Shown: positions 1-5,533 of the stretch, piece after piece
Position numbering within the stretch: the first letter of the stretch is position 1
Layout of the letters: every line of letters starts with the position of its first letter
Source of the DNA: an uncultured Oscillibacter sp.
Lineage (GTDB): Bacteria; Bacillota; Clostridia; Oscillospirales; Oscillospiraceae
Direction: 5' to 3'
Assembly (NCBI GenBank): GCA_910579435.1
Contig: CAJTVF010000094.1
Coordinates: 1-5,533, forward strand
Length of the DNA: 5,533 bases
Program-made: the position numbers and the translations under genes
Notes under the pieces: model-generated
The model's input: only the letters and a program-made list of their open reading frames with translations
Told to the model about the DNA's origin: nothing
Databases searched by the model: none

Positions 1-28
1 AGCAAAAATTTCTGGTGCAAATCTGCAC
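1..28 (-). terminator. Weak hairpin followed by U tract (leftward)
   Basis: Read on the minus strand, GTGCA (24-28) and TGCAC (15-19) can form a 5-bp stem with a 4-nt loop (20-23). A T-rich stretch containing five consecutive T follows at 1-10. This is the order of an intrinsic terminator or attenuator for the leftward transcript. The stem is short and has only three G-C pairs, so efficient termination is doubtful. The window edge prevents seeing what follows. Confidence 0.2.
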
Positions 29-40
29 GCGTTGATTAAA

Positions 41-67
41 TCAGTGCTTCCTTAAGTCGATGCTCAT
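41..67 (-). other. Possible 8-codon leader peptide ORF
   Basis: Downstream of the leftward promoter, the minus strand has an AAAGGAG ribosome-binding-type sequence (80-86). About 12 nt further on is an ATG (65-67) opening an eight-codon frame, MSIDLRKH, that ends in TGA at 41-43. The spacing is longer than ideal. A short peptide followed by a hairpin and U tract (next entry) is the arrangement of a leader or attenuator. However, the peptide has no run of one amino acid pointing to a classical amino-acid attenuator. It could be a chance ORF in a 5' UTR, or part of a terminal repeat of some element at the left edge. Confidence 0.2.
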
Positions 68-103
68 ATTTAATTTATGCTCCTTTCCCCGTATGTTCTT
101 CAA

Positions 104-131
104 AGTATAGCACAAAGCGTATGGCAGTCAA
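104..131 (-). promoter_or_regulatory. Divergent sigma-A-type promoter, reading left
   Basis: On the minus strand a TTGACT -35 box (126-131) and a TATACT -10 box (104-109) are separated by 16 nt. Both are close to the TTGACA/TATAAT consensus. Transcription would start near position 97 and leave the window at its left edge. The surrounding DNA is clearly AT-richer than the genes, as expected for a regulatory region. The gene it would serve is not visible. It lies back to back with the rightward promoter at 169-198, with about 37 bp between the two -35 boxes. The call rests on box matches and spacing only. Confidence 0.55.
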
Positions 132-156
132 CTTGATTTCAATAGGGAATTGCCGC

Positions 157-191
157 CGCCTTTCCCGCTTGACGGGGGTGCGGGAAAGGCG
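157..191. repeat. Perfect 12-bp inverted repeat around the -35 box
   Basis: The arm CGCCTTTCCCGC (157-168) is matched exactly by its reverse complement GCGGGAAAGGCG (180-191), with an 11-nt spacer (169-179). The spacer begins with the TTGACG -35 hexamer of the rightward promoter, and the right arm fills the rest of the promoter spacer up to the -10 box. This placement suits an operator for a dimeric repressor, or a cruciform. It is not followed by a T tract on either strand, which argues against an intrinsic terminator. The bound protein cannot be named from the sequence. Confidence 0.5.
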
Positions 192-198
192 ATATAAT
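169..198 (+). promoter_or_regulatory. Sigma-A-type promoter for the small membrane protein and asparaginase
   Basis: A TTGACG -35 box (169-174) and a perfect TATAAT -10 box (193-198) are separated by 18 nt. Transcription would begin around 205, giving a leader of about 37 nt before the ATG at 242. The promoter overlaps a perfect inverted repeat (157-191), which suggests it is regulated. It is the only good promoter seen before both the 82-residue gene and the asparaginase gene, so they are probably co-transcribed. Confidence 0.65.
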
Positions 199-241
199 AA
201 AGAAGAATATCCACGAGAAAATCATACCGGAGGCGGGCAGA

Positions 242-490
242 ATGGACTATAAAAAGAGCTGTGCCCTGATGTGGGTCCTGTATCTTGCGGGCGCGGTCCT
301 TCTGGCCCCGCCCCTGCTGATGGGAGCGGGAAAGGGCTGGATGGCGGCGGCGTTTCTGGTGATGGCGGCTGGATATTTCCAGACGGTTTTCTTTTTGAAC
401 TGCCCCCGCTGCGGATGCAATTGGGTGCGGCGCCGTGACGTTCCGAGAATCCCCCGCCGCTGTCCGAACTGCGGCGAGTTCATCTGGTGA
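242..490 (+). CDS. Small two-helix membrane protein with C-terminal zinc ribbon
   Basis: This 82-residue protein is not recognised as a named family. Two hydrophobic stretches, about residues 7-28 and 33-52, look like transmembrane helices joined by a short Gly/Lys turn. They are followed directly by a cysteine-rich tail: CPRC (C54, C57; also C59) and CPNC (C74, C77), separated by a basic segment rich in arginine. Two CxxC pairs about 17 residues apart are typical of a zinc ribbon, here probably on the cytoplasmic side because of the adjacent arginines. The ATG at 242 is supported by a GGAGG site at 229-233, 8 nt upstream. The stop codon lies 26 nt before the asparaginase start, so the two are likely one operon. 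Function is unknown; a membrane-anchored nucleic-acid- or protein-binding role is only a guess. Coding status is supported by the promoter, ribosome site and domain logic. Confidence 0.75.
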   Translation: MDYKKSCALMWVLYLAGAVLLAPPLLMGAGKGWMAAAFLVMAAGYFQTVFFLNCPRCGCNWVRRRDVPRIPRRCPNCGEFIW

Positions 491-502
491 CGGAAAATAC
501 GC

Positions 503-516
503 AAGGAGGTCTCCTC
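503..516 (+). promoter_or_regulatory. Ribosome binding site fixing the asparaginase start
   Basis: AAGGAGGT (503-510) is a full-length match to the anti-Shine-Dalgarno sequence, 6 nt before the ATG at 517. It decides the start. An in-frame GTG at 487, which would overlap the upstream stop codon and add ten residues, has no comparable site. AGGA (504-507) could pair with TCCT (512-515) across a 4-nt loop, a weak fold that might partly hide the site. Confidence 0.8.
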
Positions 517-1527
517 ATGCCCCATACAAAAGAAAAGAAGCGCGTGCTCCTCATCGGCACCGGCGGCACCATCGCTTCGGAGGTGACGGATGGGGGTCTT
601 GCCCCGGAGCTGACCACGGAACAGCTTTTGAACCACGTCCCCGGCATCTCGGAGATCTGCGCCGTGGACTGCCTCCAGCTTCTGAATCTGGACAGCACCA
701 ACATCGGTCCCGCCCACTGGCTGCAAATGGCCCGCTGCCTCCGGGAGCACTATGGCCGCTATGACGGCTTCGTCCTCACCCACGGCACGGACACCATGGC
801 CTACACGGCGGCGGCCCTGAGCTATCTGGTCCAGGGGAGCCCCAAGCCCATCGTTTTGACCGGGGCCCAGAAGCCCATCGGCTTCGACTCCACGGATTCC
901 AAGACGAACCTGGCCGACGCCTTCCGCTGCGCGGCGGAGGACCTGCCGGGGGTCTCCATCGTTTTTGACGGCAAAGTCATTCCCGGCACCCGGGCGAAGA
1001 AAACCCGGTCCAAGAGCTTCCAGGCCTTTTCCAGCATTAATTACCCCTATCTCGGCATTCTCCGGGACGGGGTGCTCCTCCGCTATATCCGCCAGGACTG
1101 CGGGGCGGAGCCGGTGTTTTACGATACGCTGAACACCCGCGTGGCCCTCTTAAAGCTCCTCCCCGGCATGGACCGGGGGGCGGCGGACTTCCTCCTGGAG
1201 CGGAACGACGGGCTTATCATCGAGAGCTTCGGCGTGGGGGGCCTGCCGGAGTCCGGGGGCTTTTACCACTGCGTGGACGAGGCCCTGGCGGCGGGGAAGA
1301 CCGTGGTCATCACCACCCAGGTGGAGAACGAGGGCAGCGACGTGGGGGTCTACCACGTGGGCCACGCCCTGAAAAGCAAGCTGGGGGTCCTGGAGGCCTA
1401 CGACATGACCACAGAGGCCGTGGCGGCGAAGCTGATGTGGATTCTGGGCCAGACCCGGGAGCGGAAAGAGGTGGAGCGCCTCTTTTACACGCCGGTGGCC
1501 CGGGATATCCTCTGGCCGGTGGAGTGA
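517..1527 (+). CDS. ansA: Type I (cytoplasmic) L-asparaginase
   Basis: The 336-residue product hydrolyses L-asparagine to L-aspartate and ammonia in the cytoplasm. The N-terminal motif GTGGTIAS (residues 14-21) carries the probable nucleophile T18. The second signature THGTDTMAYTAAAL (from residue 88) carries the T91-D92 pair, and K162 aligns by eye with the catalytic lysine of the family. GAQKP (116-120) and the later SFGVGGLP segment (237-244) also fit. The length matches E. coli AnsA-type enzymes (about 338 residues). There is no signal peptide, which argues against the periplasmic type II enzyme. There is also no N-terminal extension of the kind found in the tRNA amidotransferase subunit GatD. 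It follows the small zinc-ribbon membrane gene by 26 nt and probably shares its promoter. The physiological role is likely asparagine catabolism for nitrogen and aspartate. Glutaminase side activity cannot be judged from sequence. Confidence 0.92.
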   Translation: MPHTKEKKRVLLIGTGGTIASEVTDGGLAPELTTEQLLNHVPGISEICAVDCLQLLNLDSTNIGPAHWLQMARCLREHYGRYDGFVLTHGTDTMAYTAAALSYLVQGSPKPIVLTGAQKPIGFDSTDSKTNLADAFRCAAEDLPGVSIVFDGKVIPGTRAKKTRSKSFQAFSSINYPYLGILRDGVLLRYIRQDCGAEPVFYDTLNTRVALLKLLPGMDRGAADFLLERNDGLIIESFGVGGLPESGGFYHCVDEALAAGKTVVITTQVENEGSDVGVYHVGHALKSKLGVLEAYDMTTEAVAAKLMWILGQTRERKEVERLFYTPVARDILWPVE

Positions 1528-1558
1528 GGGGCTTCCTGGAGCCCTAAAAAATCCCCGC

Positions 1559-1587
1559 TTTCCTTTTCCCGCGTTCTGTGGTACAAT
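1559..1587 (+). promoter_or_regulatory. Extended -10 promoter for holB-ricT
   Basis: In the 114-nt gap after the asparaginase gene, TACAAT (1582-1587) is preceded by TGTGG. This matches the TRTGN extended -10 element common in Gram-positive bacteria. The -35 position (TTTCCT at 1559-1564, 17-nt spacing) is poor, as is usual for extended -10 promoters. The predicted start near 1594 gives a leader of about 48 nt before the holB ATG. This suggests holB-ricT has its own promoter, although read-through from ansA remains possible because no convincing terminator is seen between them. Confidence 0.5.
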
Positions 1588-1641
1588 CTCCTCATAGAAT
1601 GCGCAAAATCCCGCCCCGCCGGAAGAGAAAGGAGTTCCGCC

Positions 1642-2496
1642 ATGGCCCCAGCAGCTCCCAGAGAGGACCCCGTCCTCTCCCGCCTCCGCGCCGCTGCGGC
1701 CCGGGGGGCCTTGTCCCACGCCCTGCTCTTCACCGGGCCGGGGGACCGCCTTGCCGCCGCACGCTTCGCCGCTTCCGCCTTCCAGTGTACCGGCCAGGAC
1801 CGCCCCTGCGGCGTGTGCCCCGCCTGCCGGAAGGTCCGGGAGGACATCCACCCCGACGTGTCTGCTGTCCGGGACGATGACCACAAATTCATTTCCGTGG
1901 AGACGGTCCGGGAGGTCCGGAAAGACGCCTATATCCGCCCCAACGAGGGGGCCCGGAAGGTCTATCTCTTCCCGGACTGCGCCCTGTTGACGGAACAGGA
2001 CCAGAACGTCCTGCTGAAGCTGGTGGAGGAGGGGCCGCCTTACGCCGCCTTCCTCTTCTGCGCGGAGAACCCGGCGGCGGTGCTCCAGACCCTGCGGTCC
2101 CGCTGCGTGGAGCTGAAGCTCCAGCCCTCCGCCCCGCCTCCTTCGGAGGAGGATGGAGACGGCGAGGCCCTTTGCCGCTGCCTCCTGAAGCGGAAACGGG
2201 GAAGCGCCGCCGAGCTGGCGGTCCGGCTGGAGAAAAAGAAGCTGACCCGGGAGGCCCTGGCCGCCCTGCTGGAGCGGAGCGAGGCCCTGCTTTCCCAGGC
2301 GCTGGTCCTGCTTTACGGCGGAAGCGCGGAGGCCGGAGACCGCCGCCTGGCGGAGGACATCGGGAAACGCTTGACAAAAACGCAGATCGTGCGCACAATA
2401 GAGCTCATGAAAAAGTACCGGCGAGAGTGCGGCTATAACGTGGGCCCCGGCCATGTGCTGGGGGCCTTAGCCGCTGAATTGGAGGAGATATTTTGA
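1642..2496 (+). CDS. holB: DNA polymerase III delta-prime subunit
   Basis: The 284-residue product is the delta-prime part of the clamp loader, which with delta and tau/gamma opens the beta sliding clamp and places it on primed DNA. Visible features in order are: an N-terminal AAA+ fold start (SHALLFTGPGD, residues 25-35), a four-cysteine zinc module (C49, C56, C59, C62), the LLKLVEE segment, and the SRC motif (S153-R154-C155) whose arginine acts in trans on the neighbouring ATPase. The P-loop is degenerate, with no GK(T/S) after GPGD. This is consistent with delta-prime, which does not need to hydrolyse ATP, and separates it from DnaX. It is somewhat shorter than the usual 310-340 residues. 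The start is supported by AAAGGAG (1628-1634) 7 nt before the ATG. The stop overlaps the ricT start, and holB next to ricT (yaaT) is the classic Firmicutes order. Confidence 0.9.
   Translation: MAPAAPREDPVLSRLRAAAARGALSHALLFTGPGDRLAAARFAASAFQCTGQDRPCGVCPACRKVREDIHPDVSAVRDDDHKFISVETVREVRKDAYIRPNEGARKVYLFPDCALLTEQDQNVLLKLVEEGPPYAAFLFCAENPAAVLQTLRSRCVELKLQPSAPPPSEEDGDGEALCRCLLKRKRGSAAELAVRLEKKKLTREALAALLERSEALLSQALVLLYGGSAEAGDRRLAEDIGKRLTKTQIVRTIELMKKYRRECGYNVGPGHVLGALAAELEEIF
2481..2495 (+). promoter_or_regulatory. Ribosome site and TTG start with 4-nt overlap
   Basis: GGAGGAG (2481-2487) lies inside the last codons of holB and 5 nt before a TTG at 2493-2495. The TTG shares bases with the holB stop TGA (2494-2496), giving a TTGA overlap. 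This supports TTG as the ricT start and indicates translational coupling. The next in-frame ATG (2571-2573) would remove 26 residues of conserved-looking N-terminus. Confidence 0.75.
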
Positions 2497-3701
2497 CTGA
2501 AGTCATCAGCGTCCGCTTTCGGGGCGGCAGCAAGACCTATTTCTTTGACCCCAAGGGCGTCCAGGTCCGCATGGGGGAGAACGTCATCGTCCAGACCGCC
2601 CAGGGCCTGGAGTTTGCCGCCTGCACTCAGGGGAACCACGAGGTGGCGGACGAGGCCATCGTCAAGCCCCTCAGCGCCATCGTCCGCAAGGCCACGGACA
2701 ACGATTTCCGCGTGGTGGAATACAACCGGAAGCGGGAGCGGGAGGCGTTCCGCATCTGCGAGGGCAAGATCGCGGACCACGGCCTGGAGATGAAGCTGGT
2801 CAGCGTCTCCGTGGGCTTTGACAGCAACAAGATTGTGTTCTACTTTACTGCCGACGGGCGGGTGGACTTCCGGGAGCTGGTCCGGGACCTGGCCTCCGTC
2901 TTCCGGGCGCGGATCGAGCTCAGGCAGATCGGCGTCCGGGACGAGGCGAAGATGATCGGGGGCCTGGGCATCTGCGGGCGGCCCTTCTGCTGTTCGCAGT
3001 TCCTGGACGGGTTTATGCCCGTGTCCATCAAGATGGCCAAGACCCAGAATTTGAGCCTCAATCCCACGAAGATTTCCGGCACCTGCGGGCGGCTGATGTG
3101 CTGCCTCAAGTACGAGCAGAACGCCTATGAGGACGCCGCCAAGCGGATGCCCAAGGTGGAGTCCTTCGTCCAGACCCCCGACGGGCCGGGCAACGTGAAG
3201 GGCGTGGAGCTGCTGCGGGAGCGGGTGAAAGTCAGCCTGGACAGCGCGCCGGAGAGCTTGAAGACCTACCGGGCCTGTGAGATCAAGGTCCTCCGCAACG
3301 GCAAGGGCAGCCGGGAGGGCATCGAGATTCCCGAGCGCACCGCCCGCTTTGTGGAGGAGCGGGAGGAAGAGGAGCTGATTCAGCCCGTGTTCTCCACCTC
3401 CTATTACACCGACGACCACCTGGCGGAGGCCCCCCGCCGGGAGAAAATGGGCATTGAGAACGACGGAAAGCCCCGCCACCGGCACCGGGGGGGAAGGCGG
3501 AAAAGCGGCTCCCGCCCTGAGGGCCAGCCCCAGGCGGTCCAGCAGCCGCCCAAGAAGCAGCCTCCCCGTCCGCCCAAGCAGCGTCAGGACCGGGCCGAGG
3601 GCGGGACGGACCGCCCCGCCGGGGAGAACAAGCGCCGCCGCCCGCCTTACCGCAACGGCGGAAGACGCTGGAACAAGGGCGGGGACGCGCCGAAGACCTG
3701 A
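2493..3701 (+). CDS. ricT: RicT/YaaT, PSP1-domain iron-sulfur protein of the Y-complex
   Basis: This 402-residue protein belongs to the YaaT/RicT family. In Bacillus subtilis RicT joins RicA (YmcA) and RicF (YlbF) in a complex that binds [4Fe-4S] clusters and promotes RNase Y-dependent mRNA maturation; it also affects sporulation, competence and biofilm formation. The PSP1 domain covers roughly residues 60-147. The hallmark cysteines are intact: CGRPFCC (C161, C166, C167) and CGRLMCC (C198, C203, C204). The core ends near residue 310. After that comes an unusual tail of about 85 residues rich in Arg, Lys, Pro, Gly and Gln with no hydrophobic core, so probably disordered and nucleic-acid-binding. 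The family is usually nearer 270-300 residues, so the tail is an extension. It starts with TTG overlapping holB by 4 nt. Partners RicA and RicF are not in this window. Confidence 0.93.
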   Translation: MTEVISVRFRGGSKTYFFDPKGVQVRMGENVIVQTAQGLEFAACTQGNHEVADEAIVKPLSAIVRKATDNDFRVVEYNRKREREAFRICEGKIADHGLEMKLVSVSVGFDSNKIVFYFTADGRVDFRELVRDLASVFRARIELRQIGVRDEAKMIGGLGICGRPFCCSQFLDGFMPVSIKMAKTQNLSLNPTKISGTCGRLMCCLKYEQNAYEDAAKRMPKVESFVQTPDGPGNVKGVELLRERVKVSLDSAPESLKTYRACEIKVLRNGKGSREGIEIPERTARFVEEREEEELIQPVFSTSYYTDDHLAEAPRREKMGIENDGKPRHRHRGGRRKSGSRPEGQPQAVQQPPKKQPPRPPKQRQDRAEGGTDRPAGENKRRRPPYRNGGRRWNKGGDAPKT

Positions 3702-3720
3702 CTCGCGTACTCAGGAGCAG

Positions 3721-3760
3721 AATAAATCGCCCAGCGGCTTTGCCGCTGGGCGATTTGTTT
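3721..3760. terminator. Bidirectional intrinsic terminator between convergent genes
   Basis: A perfect 15-bp stem (3724-3738 with 3742-3756) closes on a TTT loop (3739-3741). It can extend three more pairs through one U-G wobble (3721-3759). It is flanked by A-rich sequence on the left and T-rich sequence on the right, so it reads as a terminator on both strands. It sits 19 nt past the ricT stop and 11 nt past the stop of the minus-strand glutamine synthetase gene. It very likely ends both transcripts. Confidence 0.9.
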
Positions 3761-3770
3761 CATAACAGGC

Positions 3771-5533
3771 TCACACGGAAAACAGCAGCTCGGAGTATAC
3801 CGGCATGGGCCAATACTCGGAAGCGGTAAGGACCTCCAGAGCGTCGACAGAAGCGCGGGCCTCGCCCATATCGGAAATCAGGGTGTCGTGGCAGTAGCGC
3901 ATGGCCTCCTCCGGCCCGGCGGGCATGTCCTCCAGGTCCGAGGCCAGGACACGGCACTCCTCCATCAGATTGTCGGTGATTTCGGCAATTCCCAGGGCCG
4001 TATTGGTCTCGTAGGCGCAGGGGATGCCCAGGCTCTTCTTGCGCTCCGCCCGGGCGCAGAGGTCGGCGGCGTACTTGGAGACGGCGGGGAGGATTTCGTG
4101 GCGGATCATGTCGATCATGGTGCTGGCCTCGATGGAGAGAACCGTCCGGTAGTTCTCCACATGGATTTCGTACCGGGCCCGGACCTCCTCCTCGGTGTAG
4201 ATGCCGTGCTTGACAAAGAGGTCGATGTTCTCCGGGGCAATGTAGGCGGGCAGGGCGTCGGCGGTGGATTTCAGGTTGCTCAGGCCCCGCTTCTCCGCTT
4301 CGGCGATCCAGGTGTCGTCGTAGCCGTTTCCGTTGAAGATGATGCGCTGATGCTCCGTAAAGACCCGGCGGATCAGCTTCTGGAGGTCCGCCTGGAAGTC
4401 GGCGGAGGGTTCCAGCTCATCGGCGAACTGCTTGAGCTCCTCGGCCATAATGGTGTTCAGGGCGATGTTGGGCCCGGAGATGGACTGGGAGGAGCCCAGC
4501 ATGCGGAACTCGAACTTGTTGCCGGTGAAGGCCATGGGGGAGGTGCGGTTCCGGTCCGTGGTGTCCTGGCGGATGGCGGGCAGGACGTCCACGCCGATTT
4601 GCAGCGTTTTCTTGCTGGTATCCGTGTACTCGGTGCCCTGGATGATGGATTCCACCACGGCGTTCAGCTCGTCCCCCAGGAAGATGGAGAGGACGGCGGG
4701 CGGGGCCTCCTGGGCCCCCAGGCGGTGGTCGTTCCCGGCGGTGGCCACGGTGGTGCGGAGAAAGTCCTGATAGTCGTCCACGCCCTTGACAAAGGCCGCC
4801 AGGAACAGGAGGAAGCGGGCGTTCTGGCTGGGGGTGGAGCCGGGGTGGAAGAGGTTCCTCCCCGTGTCGGTGGAGAGAGACCAGTTGTCGTGCTTGCCGG
4901 AGCCGTTCACCCCGGCGAAGGGCTTTTCATGAAGGAGGCACACCAGACCGTGGCGGTCCGCCACCTTCTTCATCACCTCCATCACCAGCTGGTTCTGGTC
5001 GCAGGCGGTGTTGGCGTCGGTATAGATAGGGGCCATCTCGTGCTGGGAGGGGGCCACCTCGTTGTGCTTCGTCTTGGAGGTTACGCCCAGGGCCCACAGG
5101 GTCTCGTCCAGATCCTTCATGTAGGCGGCGACCCGGGGCTTGATGGCGCCGTAGTAGTGGTCGTCCAGCTCCTGGCCCCGGGGGGGCTTGGCGCCGAAGA
5201 GGGTCCGGCCCGTCATGCGCAGGTCCTTCCTCTGGTTATAAAGCGCTTTGTCCACCAGGAAATACTCCTGCTCCGGGCCCACCTGGGCGGTGACCCGGCG
5301 GGTCTCGCCGTCGCCGAAGAGGCGCAGGATGCGGATGGCCTGGCGGCTGACCTCCTCCATGGAGCGCAGCAGCGGTGTTTTCTTGTCCAGGGAGTGGCCG
5401 GAGTAAGAGCAGAAGATAGTGGGGATGCAGAGGGAGCCCTCTTTCAGGAAGGCGAAGGAGGTGGGGTCCCAGGCGGTATAGCCCCGGGCCTCGAAGGTGG
5501 CCCGGAGGCCGCCGGAGGGGAAGGAGGAGGCGT
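3771..5533 (-). CDS. glnN: Type III glutamine synthetase, N-terminus cut by window edge
   Basis: The enzyme makes glutamine from glutamate, ammonia and ATP in the cytoplasm. The frame stays open to the right edge, so 586 residues plus a stop are visible of the roughly 700 usual for GSIII. The ATG at 5358-5360 is internal, because upstream codons read FPSGGLRATFEARGYTAWD-type GSIII sequence (5478-5525). Further recognisable segments are VGPEQEYFLVD (5249-5281), HNEVAPSQHEMAPIY (5022-5063), NGSGKHDNWSL (4875-4907), GNDHRLGAQEAPPAV (4692-4736), and RNRTSPMAFTGNKFEFR (4503-4553). These correspond to the metal, glutamate and ATP contact regions of the GS fold. The C-terminus ends naturally (WPMPVYSELLFSV, then TGA). 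It is convergent with ricT and shares its terminator. The promoter and start lie outside the window, so regulation cannot be read. Types I and II are excluded by the size and the GSIII-specific N-terminal motif. Confidence 0.95.
   Translation of the reverse strand, partial: ASSFPSGGLRATFEARGYTAWDPTSFAFLKEGSLCIPTIFCSYSGHSLDKKTPLLRSMEEVSRQAIRILRLFGDGETRRVTAQVGPEQEYFLVDKALYNQRKDLRMTGRTLFGAKPPRGQELDDHYYGAIKPRVAAYMKDLDETLWALGVTSKTKHNEVAPSQHEMAPIYTDANTACDQNQLVMEVMKKVADRHGLVCLLHEKPFAGVNGSGKHDNWSLSTDTGRNLFHPGSTPSQNARFLLFLAAFVKGVDDYQDFLRTTVATAGNDHRLGAQEAPPAVLSIFLGDELNAVVESIIQGTEYTDTSKKTLQIGVDVLPAIRQDTTDRNRTSPMAFTGNKFEFRMLGSSQSISGPNIALNTIMAEELKQFADELEPSADFQADLQKLIRRVFTEHQRIIFNGNGYDDTWIAEAEKRGLSNLKSTADALPAYIAPENIDLFVKHGIYTEEEVRARYEIHVENYRTVLSIEASTMIDMIRHEILPAVSKYAADLCARAERKKSLGIPCAYETNTALGIAEITDNLMEECRVLASDLEDMPAGPEEAMRYCHDTLISDMGEARASVDALEVLTASEYWPMPVYSELLFSV

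Noticed and set aside
487..516. GTG at 487 as the asparaginase start, overlapping the upstream stop
   Set aside because: The ATG at 517 has a perfect ribosome site 6 nt upstream and gives the usual family length; the ten extra residues match nothing in the family.
1529..1551. Hairpin GGGCT/AGCCC just after the asparaginase stop as a terminator
   Set aside because: The stem is only 5 bp and is followed on the plus strand by an A run rather than a T run. On the minus strand the T run precedes the stem, so it fits neither direction.
1150..2454. 434-codon open frame on the minus strand opposite ansA and holB
   Set aside because: It lies antisense to two well-supported genes, and its translation is low-complexity with no recognisable domain. 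Long antisense frames are common in GC-rich genes with strong third-position bias.
2433..3485. 350-codon open frame on the minus strand opposite ricT
   Set aside because: It mirrors the ricT coding frame, has no domain signal, and ricT is certain from its cysteine motifs.
3697..3715. CCTGA/TCAGG inverted repeat spanning the ricT stop
   Set aside because: It is only 5 bp with a 9-nt loop and no T tract, next to a far stronger hairpin; this is chance level.
3454..3765. 103-codon plus-strand frame running from the ricT tail through the terminator
   Set aside because: It is an out-of-frame reading of the arginine/proline-rich tail, has no ribosome site, and crosses the terminator hairpin.
5358..5360. 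ATG at 5358-5360 as the glutamine synthetase start
   Set aside because: The same frame continues upstream to the window edge with clear GSIII sequence, so the gene is cut by the window and this Met is internal.

Overview
The window looks like chromosomal DNA from a GC-rich member of the Clostridia, most likely an Oscillospirales-type gut anaerobe. This is inferred from four things: the high GC content of the genes (roughly 60% or more by eye), strong AGGAGG-type ribosome binding sites, the holB-ricT gene pair typical of Firmicutes, and a glutamine synthetase of the large type III family common in anaerobes. No 16S rRNA or other direct taxonomic marker is present.

Layout. Positions 1-241 are an AT-richer intergenic region with two divergent sigma-A-type promoters. 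One fires leftward out of the window; its transcript would begin with an eight-codon mini-ORF and a small hairpin followed by a U tract. The other fires rightward and is embedded in a perfect 12-bp inverted repeat. The rightward unit encodes an 82-residue membrane protein with a C-terminal zinc ribbon (242-490) and a cytoplasmic type I L-asparaginase (517-1527). A second rightward unit starts from an extended -10 promoter near 1580. It encodes the DNA polymerase III delta-prime subunit HolB (1642-2496) and, overlapping it by 4 nt and starting with TTG, the RicT/YaaT (PSP1-domain) iron-sulfur protein (2493-3701). A long perfect hairpin (core 3724-3756) separates ricT from a convergent gene on the minus strand: a type III glutamine synthetase whose N-terminus lies beyond the right edge (3771-5533).

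Function. The holB-ricT pair is the conserved housekeeping neighbourhood joining replication clamp loading to an RNA-processing cofactor. The asparaginase (asparagine to aspartate plus ammonia) and glutamine synthetase (ammonia plus glutamate to glutamine) are both nitrogen-metabolism enzymes, but they are in separate, opposed transcription units and nothing shown here links them in regulation.

All four larger genes belong to known families. I see no mobile element, CRISPR array, tRNA, rRNA or defence system. The least explained parts are the regulatory architecture of the first 240 bases, the uncharacterised small zinc-ribbon membrane protein, and the long basic tail on RicT.
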